A stretch of 64,000 nucleotides of DNA from Microbacterium invictum. GTDB lineage: Bacteria > Actinomycetota > Actinomycetes > Actinomycetales > Microbacteriaceae. The notes under the pieces were generated by a model. That model was not told where the DNA came from. It did no database searches and saw nothing but the letters and a program-made list of their open reading frames with translations. This document shows, one piece after another, positions 1 through 7,267 of the stretch; position 1 is the stretch's first letter; each line of letters begins with the position of its first letter. The translations under genes were made by a program, and so were the position numbers. Where the stretch lies: positions 3,100,001-3,164,000 of the forward strand of contig NZ_JACIFH010000001.1 of NCBI RefSeq assembly GCF_014197265.1. Direction: 5' to 3'.

Positions 1-11
1 CATCCGAATCA

Positions 12-49
12 CTCCTTCTGCCGTGTGATTGGCCACGCGGCAGAAGGAG
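12..49. repeat. Perfect 12-bp inverted repeat (stem-loop)
   Basis: CTCCTTCTGCCG at 12-23 is exactly complementary to 38-49, with a 14-nt loop. On the minus strand the right arm ends in AAGGAG a few bases before an ATG whose first base is position 3. The hairpin would therefore sit in the leader of a gene running leftwards out of the window and could mask its ribosome-binding site. Together with the terminal repeats at 60-149 this suggests the leader of an IS21-type istA transposase gene, but the coding part is outside the window. Confidence 0.5.
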
Positions 50-59
50 CCTAGGAACG

Positions 60-149
60 GTGGCCCTCAACCCCAATATTCGGTGGCCCTCACCGACACG
101 ATCGCGTCGATGAGCGAGTGGCCCTGAACCGCAATATCAGTGGCCCTCA
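60..149. mobile_element. Multiple terminal repeats, probable IS21-family end
   Basis: The 10-mer GTGGCCCTCA (or GTGGCCCTGA) occurs four times, at 60-69, 83-92, 118-127 and 140-149. It is arranged as two pairs, each with an AACC(C/G)CAATAT spacer. Several short direct repeats near each tip, serving as transposase binding sites, are typical of IS21-family elements. A minus-strand ATG with a Shine-Dalgarno sequence starts at position 3, as expected for istA. The family assignment is inference; the transposase itself cannot be seen. Confidence 0.5.
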
Positions 150-162
150 GAGGAGCGAATAC

Positions 163-252
163 TCACCACTGGCCGTCGTCGCCGATTGCTGGTAGATCGC
201 GAAGTTCGTCGGTGTGAAGATCCGGGATGATCGGCCCTTGTAGGGAGTTCAT
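163..252 (-). CDS. Possible 29-residue peptide
   Basis: This is a minus-strand ATG at 252 preceded by an AAGGGG ribosome-binding site, open for 29 codons to a TGA at 163-165. The product begins MNSLQGPIIPDLHTDEL and is acidic with no membrane segment. It lies between the insertion-sequence end and the Abi_2 gene. It could be a genuine small protein, the tail of a decayed gene, or chance. No family is recognised. Confidence 0.2.
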   Translation of the reverse strand: MNSLQGPIIPDLHTDELRDLPAIGDDGQW

Positions 253-386
253 CTCACCCCTTCGTCGGTCGCCACTTGCTCCTCGCAATGTAGTCATCAG
301 CGCTGACACGCCCGCTCGTCGTGAGCGCTGCTTGTCTCTTTACAGCTCCCTGTCGGCGTGCTGTGCTACGTTTGCGGTATCAGACA

Positions 387-424
387 TCGCCCCCCTCTGA
401 GCTTCGGCTCAAGGGGGCGATTTT
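387..424 (+). terminator. Strong hairpin plus T-run upstream of the Abi_2 gene
   Basis: TCGCCCCC (387-394) pairs with GGGGGCGA (413-420), and an inner GAGC/GCTC stem closes on a TTCG tetraloop. TTTT follows at 421-424. This is a textbook rho-independent terminator. No coding gene lies upstream on the plus strand, so it should end a short non-coding transcript, or attenuate one, just before the Abi_2 gene. A weak promoter candidate with TTTACA at 339-344 and a poor -10 near 362-367 lies upstream. Confidence 0.7.
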
Positions 425-434
425 CATTGTGCGG

Positions 435-440
435 TATACG
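435..440 (+). promoter_or_regulatory. -10 element for a leaderless Abi_2 mRNA
   Basis: TATACG at 435-440 stands seven bases before the GTG start at 448, with no Shine-Dalgarno sequence between them. Transcription would begin at or next to the G of the start codon, giving a leaderless mRNA as is common in Actinobacteria. No good -35 hexamer is visible because the terminator hairpin occupies that position. Confidence 0.5.
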
Positions 441-447
441 TTGAGTT

Positions 448-1482
448 GTGGAGTACACCAAGGATTTCAAGGAACGCGATGAGTTGTTGGATCAGCTTGT
501 CGAGCGTGGTCTCGAGGTCCCAGACCCATCCGCTGCCCTGCGGTTCCTGACCCGCGTTGGCTACTTTCGCTCGGGAGCGTACCGCTACGTTCTGCGCGAG
601 CTCCTGCCTTCTGAGCAAATCAACCCGAAGCTTCGGGAGTTCCGCTCGGACCGGTACGTGGCGGGCGCCAGCTTCGATCACGTCGTTCAGCTCGAGGCTT
701 TCGACTTCAAACTTGCGCGCGTCTGTCTTGAGGGTCTGCTCGACTTCGAAGTACGCGTTCGTGCGGCTATCGCCCACACGCTGGCGGCGCAAGACATCTC
801 GGCGCACACTCGCATCGACTGCCTCGACGAACGGATGTGCAGTCGGCCAGCCAAGGACGGGACGAAGTTCGAGGCGTGGATGGAGACGTGCGAGGCCGCT
901 ATCACCGCCGCGGCCGAGGATGAAGATTTCATCGCTCATCACCTTCTCAAGTACCCGGAGCAACCGGTACCGATCTGGGCGCTCACCGAGGCCCTGAGCT
1001 TCGGAAAGCTGCCGTTCCTTTTCGAACTGATGAAGACGGAGGATGCGCGCGAGGTCGCCCGATCCTTCGGTTTCGAGCACCCGCGCCCCTTTGGGGCGGT
1101 ACTCCGAATGATGGTTGATCTTCGCAACACGTGTGCTCACGGTTCCCGCTTGTTCAACCGAGCTTTCAAGCGATCCCTCTCCCTGAAGGTTCACGAGACC
1201 AAGGGCGATCTGCTCGACCACGTCGTAGGTGAGTCCTTCACGACGTCGCCCAAGCCGCAGCAGCGTGTGTATATCTATGCCGCGGTGCTCGCTTTCATGC
1301 TTCGCTCTCACGACGCCGGCACGAACTGGCATATGACGTTCAAGACGCAGGCGAAAAAATTGGACATCGAGCTGCATGCTCCGGACGGCACGGGCGTGGT
1401 CTCGCGAGAGCGGAGCATGGGATTCCCTGTCAATTGGGAGCAATTGCAGCTCTGGAGTGGCGCCAACGCCGCATCGCGGTAG
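448..1482 (+). CDS. Abi_2 (AbiD/AbiF-type) abortive-infection protein
   Basis: This 344-residue cytoplasmic protein belongs to the Abi_2 family of phage-defence proteins, which have a HEPN-type RNase fold. The N-terminal LDQLVERGLEV and FLTRVGYFRSGAYR segments are typical of the family. The motif RNTCAH near residue 227 fits the HEPN catalytic pattern R-x4-H. A GTG start at 448 is preferred because a -10 box lies exactly where a leaderless transcript would need it. The gene stands alone between insertion-sequence debris, which fits a horizontally acquired defence gene. By family knowledge it would cleave RNA and stop growth on infection; the trigger is unknown. Confidence 0.85.
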   Translation: MEYTKDFKERDELLDQLVERGLEVPDPSAALRFLTRVGYFRSGAYRYVLRELLPSEQINPKLREFRSDRYVAGASFDHVVQLEAFDFKLARVCLEGLLDFEVRVRAAIAHTLAAQDISAHTRIDCLDERMCSRPAKDGTKFEAWMETCEAAITAAAEDEDFIAHHLLKYPEQPVPIWALTEALSFGKLPFLFELMKTEDAREVARSFGFEHPRPFGAVLRMMVDLRNTCAHGSRLFNRAFKRSLSLKVHETKGDLLDHVVGESFTTSPKPQQRVYIYAAVLAFMLRSHDAGTNWHMTFKTQAKKLDIELHAPDGTGVVSRERSMGFPVNWEQLQLWSGANAASR

Positions 1483-1538
1483 GAGGTCCTCACGCCCGTC
1501 TAACAAAGGTTGAGTGGTGGGGCTGGGAGCTTGGGTTC

Positions 1539-1691
1539 ATGTCGCGGTTTCAGATGCTCTCGGATGCGCAGTGGTTGTTGATCGAGGGATGTTACCCCGT
1601 CCGACTGGTCGGCCTGGGCGGACGTTTGTCGACGACGCTCGAATTTGAGGCCGATGTGACAGTGGGAAGCGAAGCGCCTGTAAGTCTGTGA
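1539..1691 (+). pseudogene. IS5-family transposase remnant
   Basis: The ATG at 1539 begins MSRFQMLSDAQWLLIEG, the conserved start of the DDE transposases of the IS5 family (IS1647-like). After about 20 residues the match degrades (a PVR followed by a glycine-rich run) and the frame stops at 1691 without any catalytic region. The full protein should be near 270 residues. It is a decayed fossil. The rest of 1483-1830 holds no recognisable gene except a short hydrophobic stretch at about 1730-1810 that reads like a lost membrane segment. Confidence 0.65.
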
Positions 1692-1830
1692 TTGGCCGAC
1701 CGGGGGTTGGCTGGCAGGGTTGGTGCCGGTGCGCTTCAGTACCGTCACAGCTGCGGCGCTGGTCGGCATTGGGGCTGCGGTGTTTGCCGCTCTCGGATTG
1801 CTGCGTGCTTTCTGCTGTGTCCAGCGCGCG

Positions 1831-2856
1831 CTATCGCGCCGCACTTGAGGCGCGGGGGATGAATCGCGTGGGTACGCGTCGAATCCCACCGGGACCTCGG
1901 CCCTCGGTCACCGCTCGGAGAAGTTCGTTCGCGGCGGCGTGACCGACATCGGTGAGGTTCAGATCGACGGTAGACAAGTGCGGGTTCGTCGCTTCGACCA
2001 TGACGTCCCAATTGTCGAGACCTACGACCGCCACATCGCGCGGCACGGCGCGACCCCGTTCGGTGAGGGCTTCGACAACGCCGCGCGCGAGCTGGTCGTT
2101 CCCGCAGATGATGCCGTCGACATCATGGCCCGAGGCCAGCAGCTGGGTTGCCGCCAGTCGCCCCCAACTCTCCGTCCACTCCCCAAACAGCGGTTCGTGG
2201 GCGAGCTCGAGACCGTGCACGGCGAGTTCTGAGCTGATGGCCGACAAGCGTGCTGCAGTGCTGTCGTCGACGTTGCTGGGACCTGACACAAACGCAAGAC
2301 GGCGGCGGTCGGTGGCCAACAGGTGGCGGGTCGCAGCCGCGACACCGCCGGTGTCATCCGGGATGATCGACACGTCGTCGGCTGAACGGGACCACGCCAG
2401 CGCGTAGATGACAGGCACGGGCTGTCGTCCGATCGAATTGCGGGCAGATATTCCGGTGCCCGTGACGAGGATGCCATCCACGTCCCGACGAAGAAGCGAA
2501 TCGATAAAATGCTGCTCACGAATCGCATCCCCGCGTCCATCGCAGACGATCAGTGCGATCTCGTGCTCTGCCAAGGTATCAATCGCTCCGAGAACGACGG
2601 GCACGGTCAGGCGGCCGAACTGATCGCTCGTGATGAGCCCGATCATGCGTGCGGACGCTTTCTGCTGACGGGGAGAGCGGCCCTCATAGCCGAGTTCTTG
2701 TGCCCGCTCGATGATGCGACGCCGCGTTGCCTCGTTCACAGAGCCGTTGCCCGAGAGTGCTTTCGATACAGTGCCGACGGTGACGCCGGCGGCCGCGGCG
2801 ACGTCTTTGGCCGTTACTTTTCGGCCGGTTCCTCCGGTCGGGGTAGGTTCAACCAT
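1831..2856 (-). CDS. LacI-family repressor of the sugar-uptake locus
   Basis: This 341-residue transcription factor has an N-terminal LacI helix-turn-helix (VTAKDVAAAAGVTVGTVSKA, about residues 14-33) followed by a periplasmic-binding-protein-like effector domain. The ATG at 2856 is chosen because a TACACT -10 box (2863-2868) lies six bases away, which predicts a leaderless mRNA. The upstream extension of the frame has no family similarity. The gene is divergent from the ABC importer at 3029, and three matching palindromes lie between them, one inside its own promoter. It most likely represses both itself and the importer until a sugar binds. Confidence 0.9.
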   Translation of the reverse strand: MVEPTPTGGTGRKVTAKDVAAAAGVTVGTVSKALSGNGSVNEATRRRIIERAQELGYEGRSPRQQKASARMIGLITSDQFGRLTVPVVLGAIDTLAEHEIALIVCDGRGDAIREQHFIDSLLRRDVDGILVTGTGISARNSIGRQPVPVIYALAWSRSADDVSIIPDDTGGVAAATRHLLATDRRRLAFVSGPSNVDDSTAARLSAISSELAVHGLELAHEPLFGEWTESWGRLAATQLLASGHDVDGIICGNDQLARGVVEALTERGRAVPRDVAVVGLDNWDVMVEATNPHLSTVDLNLTDVGHAAANELLRAVTEGRGPGGIRRVPTRFIPRASSAAR

Positions 2857-2862
2857 GGCTGC

Positions 2863-2868
2863 AGTGTA
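2863..2868 (-). promoter_or_regulatory. -10 box of the LacI repressor gene
   Basis: Read on the minus strand the hexamer is TACACT, and only six bases separate it from the ATG at 2856. The transcript should therefore be leaderless. The operator at 2877-2888 fills the spacer upstream of this box, so the repressor would block its own promoter. Confidence 0.5.
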
Positions 2869-2876
2869 GCAAGTTA

Positions 2877-2888
2877 GGAAAGTTTTCC
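2877..2888. promoter_or_regulatory. Operator 1 for the LacI repressor
   Basis: GGAAAGTTTTCC has perfect five-base arms, GGAAA and TTTCC, around a GT centre. It lies in the spacer of the repressor's own promoter. The same pattern recurs at 2964 and 2985, and such repetition next to a LacI gene strongly suggests the repressor's binding site. Confidence 0.65.
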
Positions 2889-2923
2889 GACCGCCTCCGT
2901 GTCGACTTTTCTGTGCCTCTGCC

Positions 2924-2951
2924 TTGATCTTCACTGTTCGAATACTGTAGC
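2924..2951 (+). promoter_or_regulatory. Candidate promoter of the sugar ABC operon
   Basis: TTGATC (2924-2929) and TGTAGC (2946-2951) are spaced by 16 bases. Transcription would start near 2958, just before operators 2 and 3, which would then lie across the start site. The -10 hexamer is weak, so the call is tentative. Confidence 0.35.
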
Positions 2952-2963
2952 TTCGCACTTGAA

Positions 2964-2975
2964 GGAAACATTTGC
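2964..2975. promoter_or_regulatory. Operator 2 for the LacI repressor
   Basis: GGAAACATTTGC matches the GGAAA-NN-TTTCC pattern with one mismatch. Its centre is 21 bp from that of operator 3, two helical turns, so two repressor dimers could sit on the same face of the DNA downstream of the importer promoter. Confidence 0.55.
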
Positions 2976-2984
2976 CGATATTAC

Positions 2985-2996
2985 GGAAATATTTCC
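2985..2996. promoter_or_regulatory. Operator 3 for the LacI repressor (perfect palindrome)
   Basis: GGAAATATTTCC is a perfect 12-bp palindrome in the leader of the importer operon, 33 bp before the start codon at 3029. It is the best of the three GGAAA-NN-TTTCC copies in the divergent control region. Confidence 0.7.
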
Positions 2997-3028
2997 TAGC
3001 TGCATCACTCACGAACAATGGAGTTTTT

Positions 3029-4324
3029 ATGAGAGTACATCCAACTCGAGTCCTCGCGGGGCTTGCGGGCATTGGAATGCTTGCCGCCGCAGTCACCGCG
3101 TGTTCTAGCGGTAGCGCAGACGCCCCCGACACCACCGAGATCACGGCAGCCGATACTGGTGCTGAACTCAACCTCTGGGTGCGTCCGGGCAACGAGGCCG
3201 TCACTGACGAGGTCGTTGCCGCATACAACGAGACCCACGACAACCAGGTCACGGTCACTCACGTGCCCGCTGACCAGTACATGACGAAGTTCGCGCAGGC
3301 CGCGCAGACGGACTCGCTGCCTGATCTGCTGGCAACCGACCTTGTCTTCATGCCCCAGGTGATCGACACCGGCGCGTTGCTCGACCTCACCGAGTTGCTC
3401 GAACAAAGCGGTGCCGCCGGACACCTCACCCCCGCGCACATCCAGGCATCCACTCACGACGGCAGCGTCTACGGCGTCCCCTATGTCGCCGACACCAGCC
3501 TGTACCTCTATAACAAGGACCTCTTCGAGCAGGCAGGCCTTGACCCCGAAGCGCCGCCGACCACCTGGGAAGGCATCGCTGAGGCCGCGCTCGCCGTGAG
3601 CGAACTGGGCGACGACTACCAAGGCTTCTATGTCAGCGGTGGATGCTCAGGATGCCTCTCGTACACGCTGAGCCCACTCTTCTGGGCGCAGGGCGCCGAG
3701 GTCGTCGATTCAGAGGGTAAGTTCCACTACGACACCCCCGACGTGCAAGACGCGCTGGCGTTCTTGCAGGGGCTCTCTGACGCGGGCACCATCTCGCCCT
3801 CGTCCAAGACCGACACGGGAGAAGGCTTCTTCGCGGTGTTCGCCGCGGGAAAGACCGGCATCAACTTCGCCGGTGGAAACGGCGTGAACACCTCGACGAT
3901 CGGAATCGACCCCGAGTTCGATTTCGGTCTTGCCCCCATTCCCGGACCGGTTGAGGGAGAGTGGGCCACCTTCTCAGGCGGCGACGCCCTCTCGGTCGCC
4001 GGTTCGTCGCAGAACCTCAACGAGGCGTGGGACTTCGTCAACTGGCTCACCTCGCTCAGCACATCCGAAGATGTCTACTTCTCGCTGCCGGCGATCCCGC
4101 CGCGCACCGACACGCAGGCGCCGGCATCGCTGGGAGAGCAGTTCACGATTCCCGCCGAGCTCGTCAAGTCCGGCCAGACCTACGTCTCGCCCTGGTACAA
4201 CGACGTTGTCGCCTCGGCGCAGGGTCCGTGGCTCGAAATGGTGCAAGACGTCATGTTCAACGGCGTCGATCCCGTAAAAGCAACGCAGACAGCGCAGATT
4301 CGCGCCGACGAAATCACGCAGTAG
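3029..4324 (+). CDS. Sugar ABC transporter substrate-binding lipoprotein
   Basis: This 431-residue extracytoplasmic solute-binding protein of the carbohydrate (MalE-like) family captures the sugar for the two permeases downstream. A signal peptide ends in the lipobox VTAC with the lipidated cysteine at residue 25. The mature protein shows the family segments ELNLWVRPGN, YGVPYVADTS and FFAVFAAGKTGINFAGG. The ATG at 3029 is chosen because it gives a normal signal peptide and follows AATGGAG; an earlier in-frame ATG at 2972 would overlap operator 2. No ATPase gene is present in the locus, so a shared MsmK/MalK-type ATPase elsewhere probably energises it. Confidence 0.92.
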   Translation: MRVHPTRVLAGLAGIGMLAAAVTACSSGSADAPDTTEITAADTGAELNLWVRPGNEAVTDEVVAAYNETHDNQVTVTHVPADQYMTKFAQAAQTDSLPDLLATDLVFMPQVIDTGALLDLTELLEQSGAAGHLTPAHIQASTHDGSVYGVPYVADTSLYLYNKDLFEQAGLDPEAPPTTWEGIAEAALAVSELGDDYQGFYVSGGCSGCLSYTLSPLFWAQGAEVVDSEGKFHYDTPDVQDALAFLQGLSDAGTISPSSKTDTGEGFFAVFAAGKTGINFAGGNGVNTSTIGIDPEFDFGLAPIPGPVEGEWATFSGGDALSVAGSSQNLNEAWDFVNWLTSLSTSEDVYFSLPAIPPRTDTQAPASLGEQFTIPAELVKSGQTYVSPWYNDVVASAQGPWLEMVQDVMFNGVDPVKATQTAQIRADEITQ

Positions 4325-4331
4325 CACCTAT

Positions 4332-4360
4332 GGGCCGGTCGGCATCACACCGACCGGCCC
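4332..4360 (+). promoter_or_regulatory. Intercistronic stem-loop after the binding-protein gene
   Basis: GGGCCGGTCGG (4332-4342) pairs perfectly with 4350-4360 around a seven-base loop. There is no T-run, so it is unlikely to be a full terminator. A hairpin between a binding-protein gene and its permease genes commonly protects the upstream mRNA and lets more binding protein than permease be made; that role is inferred here. Confidence 0.65.
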
Positions 4361-4378
4361 TTCCCCTGAGGAGACCCC

Positions 4379-5335
4379 TTGACTTTCACGGCTGAGCCCA
4401 CGACAACGTCGCCCCCACCGCATCAAGCCCCCGTCACACCCCGCCCACGCCGACGCGCGTCGGCGGCGCGACGCGAAGCGATCGCCGGCTGGGCATTGGT
4501 AACACCGAGCGCCGTGCTGGTCGTGCTGTTCTTTCTGGTTCCGTTCGCACTGACGATCTGGATGTCCTTCTTCGACTGGCCCACCTTCGGTCAGCCGGAG
4601 CCTGTAGGCCTTGCCAACTACGCAGACCTGCTACAACAGTCCAGGTTCGGCGACGCGGTCGTTTTCACTCTCACCTACACGGTCATCACCTCGGTCGTGG
4701 GAATCGCCCTGTCACTGGGCCTTGCCCTGCTGGTGCGACCGCGCTTTTTCGGCCGCACCGCCAGCCGCGCGGCGCTCTTTGCGCCGGTGACGATCGGGTT
4801 CGTCCCCGCGGGGTTGCTGTGGCTTTCGATGAGCAACGCGCGCACCGGGATCTTGCCCTGGATCGCCCAGCAGCTTGGCCTCGCGTCAAGCGACGTCGAT
4901 TGGTTTGCCGAACCCTCATCCACGCTCGCCATCGTCGTGATCATGACGGTATGGAAGACAGCCGGACTCGCCATGCTCGTGCTGCTGATCGGCATGGACT
5001 CGATCTCACCGGAGATCTACGAGGCCGCTCGTCTGGATGGCGCCAATGCGTGGCACACCCTCACCCGGATCACTCTGCCGCTCATTGCCAAACCGCTCTC
5101 GCTGGTGATTTTGATAACCGTGACGACGACGTTCTTGGCGTTCGACCAGTTCTACACGATGACCAAGGGCGGTCCCGACGGATCGACCGTGACCGTTGTC
5201 TACTACCTCTACAACGCGGCATTCGTCAGCTTTGACCGCGGATATGCCGCCGCCATCGCCGTCGTCATCGTCGCCATCATGGCCGTCTTCACGGTCATAC
5301 AGGTGCGCTTGCAGCGCGGAAAGGCCGCCTCATGA
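4379..5335 (+). CDS. Sugar ABC transporter permease, MalF/UgpA type
   Basis: This 318-residue inner-membrane permease is of the binding-protein-dependent type. A cytoplasmic Pro/Arg-rich N-terminus is followed by about six membrane helices starting at WALVTPSAVLVVLFFLVPFA. The EAA loop that contacts the ATPase is visible as YEAARLDGANAWHTLTRITL near residue 220. The start is a TTG at 4379 with GAGGAG just upstream. It is the second gene of the importer operon and overlaps the next permease by four bases. Confidence 0.93.
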   Translation: MTFTAEPTTTSPPPHQAPVTPRPRRRASAARREAIAGWALVTPSAVLVVLFFLVPFALTIWMSFFDWPTFGQPEPVGLANYADLLQQSRFGDAVVFTLTYTVITSVVGIALSLGLALLVRPRFFGRTASRAALFAPVTIGFVPAGLLWLSMSNARTGILPWIAQQLGLASSDVDWFAEPSSTLAIVVIMTVWKTAGLAMLVLLIGMDSISPEIYEAARLDGANAWHTLTRITLPLIAKPLSLVILITVTTTFLAFDQFYTMTKGGPDGSTVTVVYYLYNAAFVSFDRGYAAAIAVVIVAIMAVFTVIQVRLQRGKAAS

Positions 5336-6204
5336 CCCTCCTCTCCACACGCGGCGATGCCGCAACCCGTCGGCGCCCGGAAGCAAAGCGTGGCATTCGC
5401 CCCCTTGTGGCCGGGGTGCTTGCGGCGCTCTTCGCCTTTCCCGTTGTCTGGACGGTGATCGGCAGTTTCAAGCCCTTCGCCGAGGCCAACGCGTCGCCGC
5501 CGGTCTGGTGGCCGAGCGAGCTGAGCTTCGACAGCTACGAGAAACTCGGCGGGAGCTCGGGATCGCTGTGGCTGTATGTCACGAATTCGCTCATGGTCAC
5601 CCTCATGACCGTGGCCATCACCACGGTGGTCGCGACCCTCGGAGGCTACGCTTTCGCCCGCTTTCGCTTCCCGGGCAAGGGTGCGCTGTTCGGCCTCACG
5701 GTCGGGATGCTTCTTGTGCCCTACCCCGCGTTGCTGGTGTCGCTGTTCACCGTCATGATCTGGTTCGGCCTTACCAACTCCCTGTTCGGGCTGGCGCTGA
5801 TCTACTCCACGTTCCAGATGCCGTTTGCCATCTACATGATGAAGAACTCGTTCGAGAGCATTCCCGGCGAGATCATCGAAGCAAGCGAGATCGACGGCTG
5901 CACCCCGATCAGTGCCCTCTACCGCTTGTTGTTGCCCCTCGTGGCACCGGGCATGGTCACCGTTGCGCTGTTTGCCTTCCTCGCGGGCTGGAATGAGTTC
6001 ATCGCGGCGCTCGTGTTGCTCAACGACAACGCGATGTTCACTCTCCCGATTGCGCTCGTCAACGCGCAAAGCGGACCCCTCAACACCATCGACTGGGGTG
6101 CCCTGCAAGCAGGCATCACCGTCACCATGATGCCCTGCATCGTGTTGTTCATCGCTCTTCAGAAGTACTACGTATCCGGTCTGATCGCCGGTGCAGGAAA
6201 GTAG
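5332..6204 (+). CDS. Sugar ABC transporter permease, MalG/UgpE type
   Basis: This 290-residue partner permease starts at an ATG that overlaps the stop of the preceding gene as ATGA, so translation is coupled. It has six predicted helices and the EAA-type loop EIIEASEIDGCTPISALYRL near residue 185. It forms the heterodimeric channel with the upstream permease. It ends just before the glycosidase gene, so the imported sugar is probably processed by the enzyme encoded next. Confidence 0.93.
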   Translation: MTLLSTRGDAATRRRPEAKRGIRPLVAGVLAALFAFPVVWTVIGSFKPFAEANASPPVWWPSELSFDSYEKLGGSSGSLWLYVTNSLMVTLMTVAITTVVATLGGYAFARFRFPGKGALFGLTVGMLLVPYPALLVSLFTVMIWFGLTNSLFGLALIYSTFQMPFAIYMMKNSFESIPGEIIEASEIDGCTPISALYRLLLPLVAPGMVTVALFAFLAGWNEFIAALVLLNDNAMFTLPIALVNAQSGPLNTIDWGALQAGITVTMMPCIVLFIALQKYYVSGLIAGAGK

Positions 6205-6211
6205 GCGCCGG

Positions 6212-7231
6212 ATGACCATTTCGACCCAGACATACCCCTCACATCGCATCCACACCCCGCACCGAGAAGGGCGGCTGATCGTCACGCCGTCGGGGGTCGC
6301 GGGACGCTTTGACTCTCACGCCGTGGACTGCCCGTTCGTCTTTACGGTCGACGGCAGGCGCGGGATGACCTATGTCGGGTGGGATGGCGACGGGTATCAG
6401 ACAGCCCTGGCATGGCAGCAACCCGACGGCAGCTGGCACCACGAGGCGATCATTCTCGCGCGCGACCCCCATCATCCCCACCGTCGGTTCAACGCCGCCC
6501 TCACCTCGATCGTGCGCGACAACGATCTCTGGTCATCCGGCGAGCTTCTGCGCATCGACGGGTGGTACTACGGCACCTATCACGCATATCCCGCCCAAGG
6601 CTACGAAGCCGGGCCCGGAATGATCGGGATCGTGCGCAGCCGCGACTTGCTCAGTTGGGAAGACTTTGGCACAACCCTTCACGCGGAGGATGGTGCGCCC
6701 TGGGAGCGAGGCGGACTCTACAAGTCGTGGCTCATGCTGGTCGACGGTGTCTTTCACCTCTTTTACAACGCGAAAGAAGTCGATGACTTCGGTTCGATCG
6801 CGGTGCCGCCGGCGTGGATTGAACAGACGGGGCTTGCCACATCCACCGATCTCAGGACCTGGACTCGCGTCGGAACTCAGCCGGTCTTGCCCGTCGGTGG
6901 CGCCGGGGCTTTCGATGAGAGGTTCGCATCCGATCCTTGTGTCCTGCGCGACGCAGACCACTGGGTCATGTTCTACTTCGGTCTTGCCGGGGACGGTCAC
7001 GCGCGGGAGGGCTACGCGACATCGCGTGACCTGGTGACCTGGACAAAGTCCGCTGACCTCCTGCTGGACGTCGGAACGCCCGGGGAGATCGACGCGCAAC
7101 ACGCACATAAGCCCGCCGTCGTCTACTGGGACGGGCGGCTTGAGCATTACTACTGCGCCGTCTCCTTGCCCGGTGCACCGTACACACTCGAACGCGCTGC
7201 GCGCGGCATTTCCCGGGCAACCAGCGCGTAG
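6212..7231 (+). CDS. Beta-propeller glycoside hydrolase (GH43/GH32-like)
   Basis: This 339-residue protein has no signal peptide, so it is presumably cytoplasmic and acts on imported oligosaccharide. Repeated blade-like segments (DCPFVFTVDGRRGMTYVGW, LYKSWLMLVDGVFHLFYNA, DPCVLRDADHWVMFYFG, HKPAVVYWDGRLEHYYCAV) indicate the five-bladed beta-propeller fold of the GH43, GH32 and GH130 families. The acidic residues opening the blades are the likely catalytic ones. The ATG at 6212 is preferred over a GTG at 6191 inside the upstream gene. Substrate is unknown; arabinose- or fructose-containing glycans are possibilities. Confidence 0.7.
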   Translation: MTISTQTYPSHRIHTPHREGRLIVTPSGVAGRFDSHAVDCPFVFTVDGRRGMTYVGWDGDGYQTALAWQQPDGSWHHEAIILARDPHHPHRRFNAALTSIVRDNDLWSSGELLRIDGWYYGTYHAYPAQGYEAGPGMIGIVRSRDLLSWEDFGTTLHAEDGAPWERGGLYKSWLMLVDGVFHLFYNAKEVDDFGSIAVPPAWIEQTGLATSTDLRTWTRVGTQPVLPVGGAGAFDERFASDPCVLRDADHWVMFYFGLAGDGHAREGYATSRDLVTWTKSADLLLDVGTPGEIDAQHAHKPAVVYWDGRLEHYYCAVSLPGAPYTLERAARGISRATSA

Positions 7232-7267
7232 CCACCCAAGTGCTCGACACGATCAAAGGAGATCACG

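Noticed and set aside
424..1506. 360-residue minus-strand frame opposite the Abi_2 gene
   Set aside because: It is the antisense shadow of a clear Abi_2 family gene and shows no recognisable domain.
2972..3028. Earlier start for the sugar-binding protein
   Set aside because: It would begin inside operator 2 and spoil the lipoprotein signal peptide, and it lacks a ribosome-binding site.
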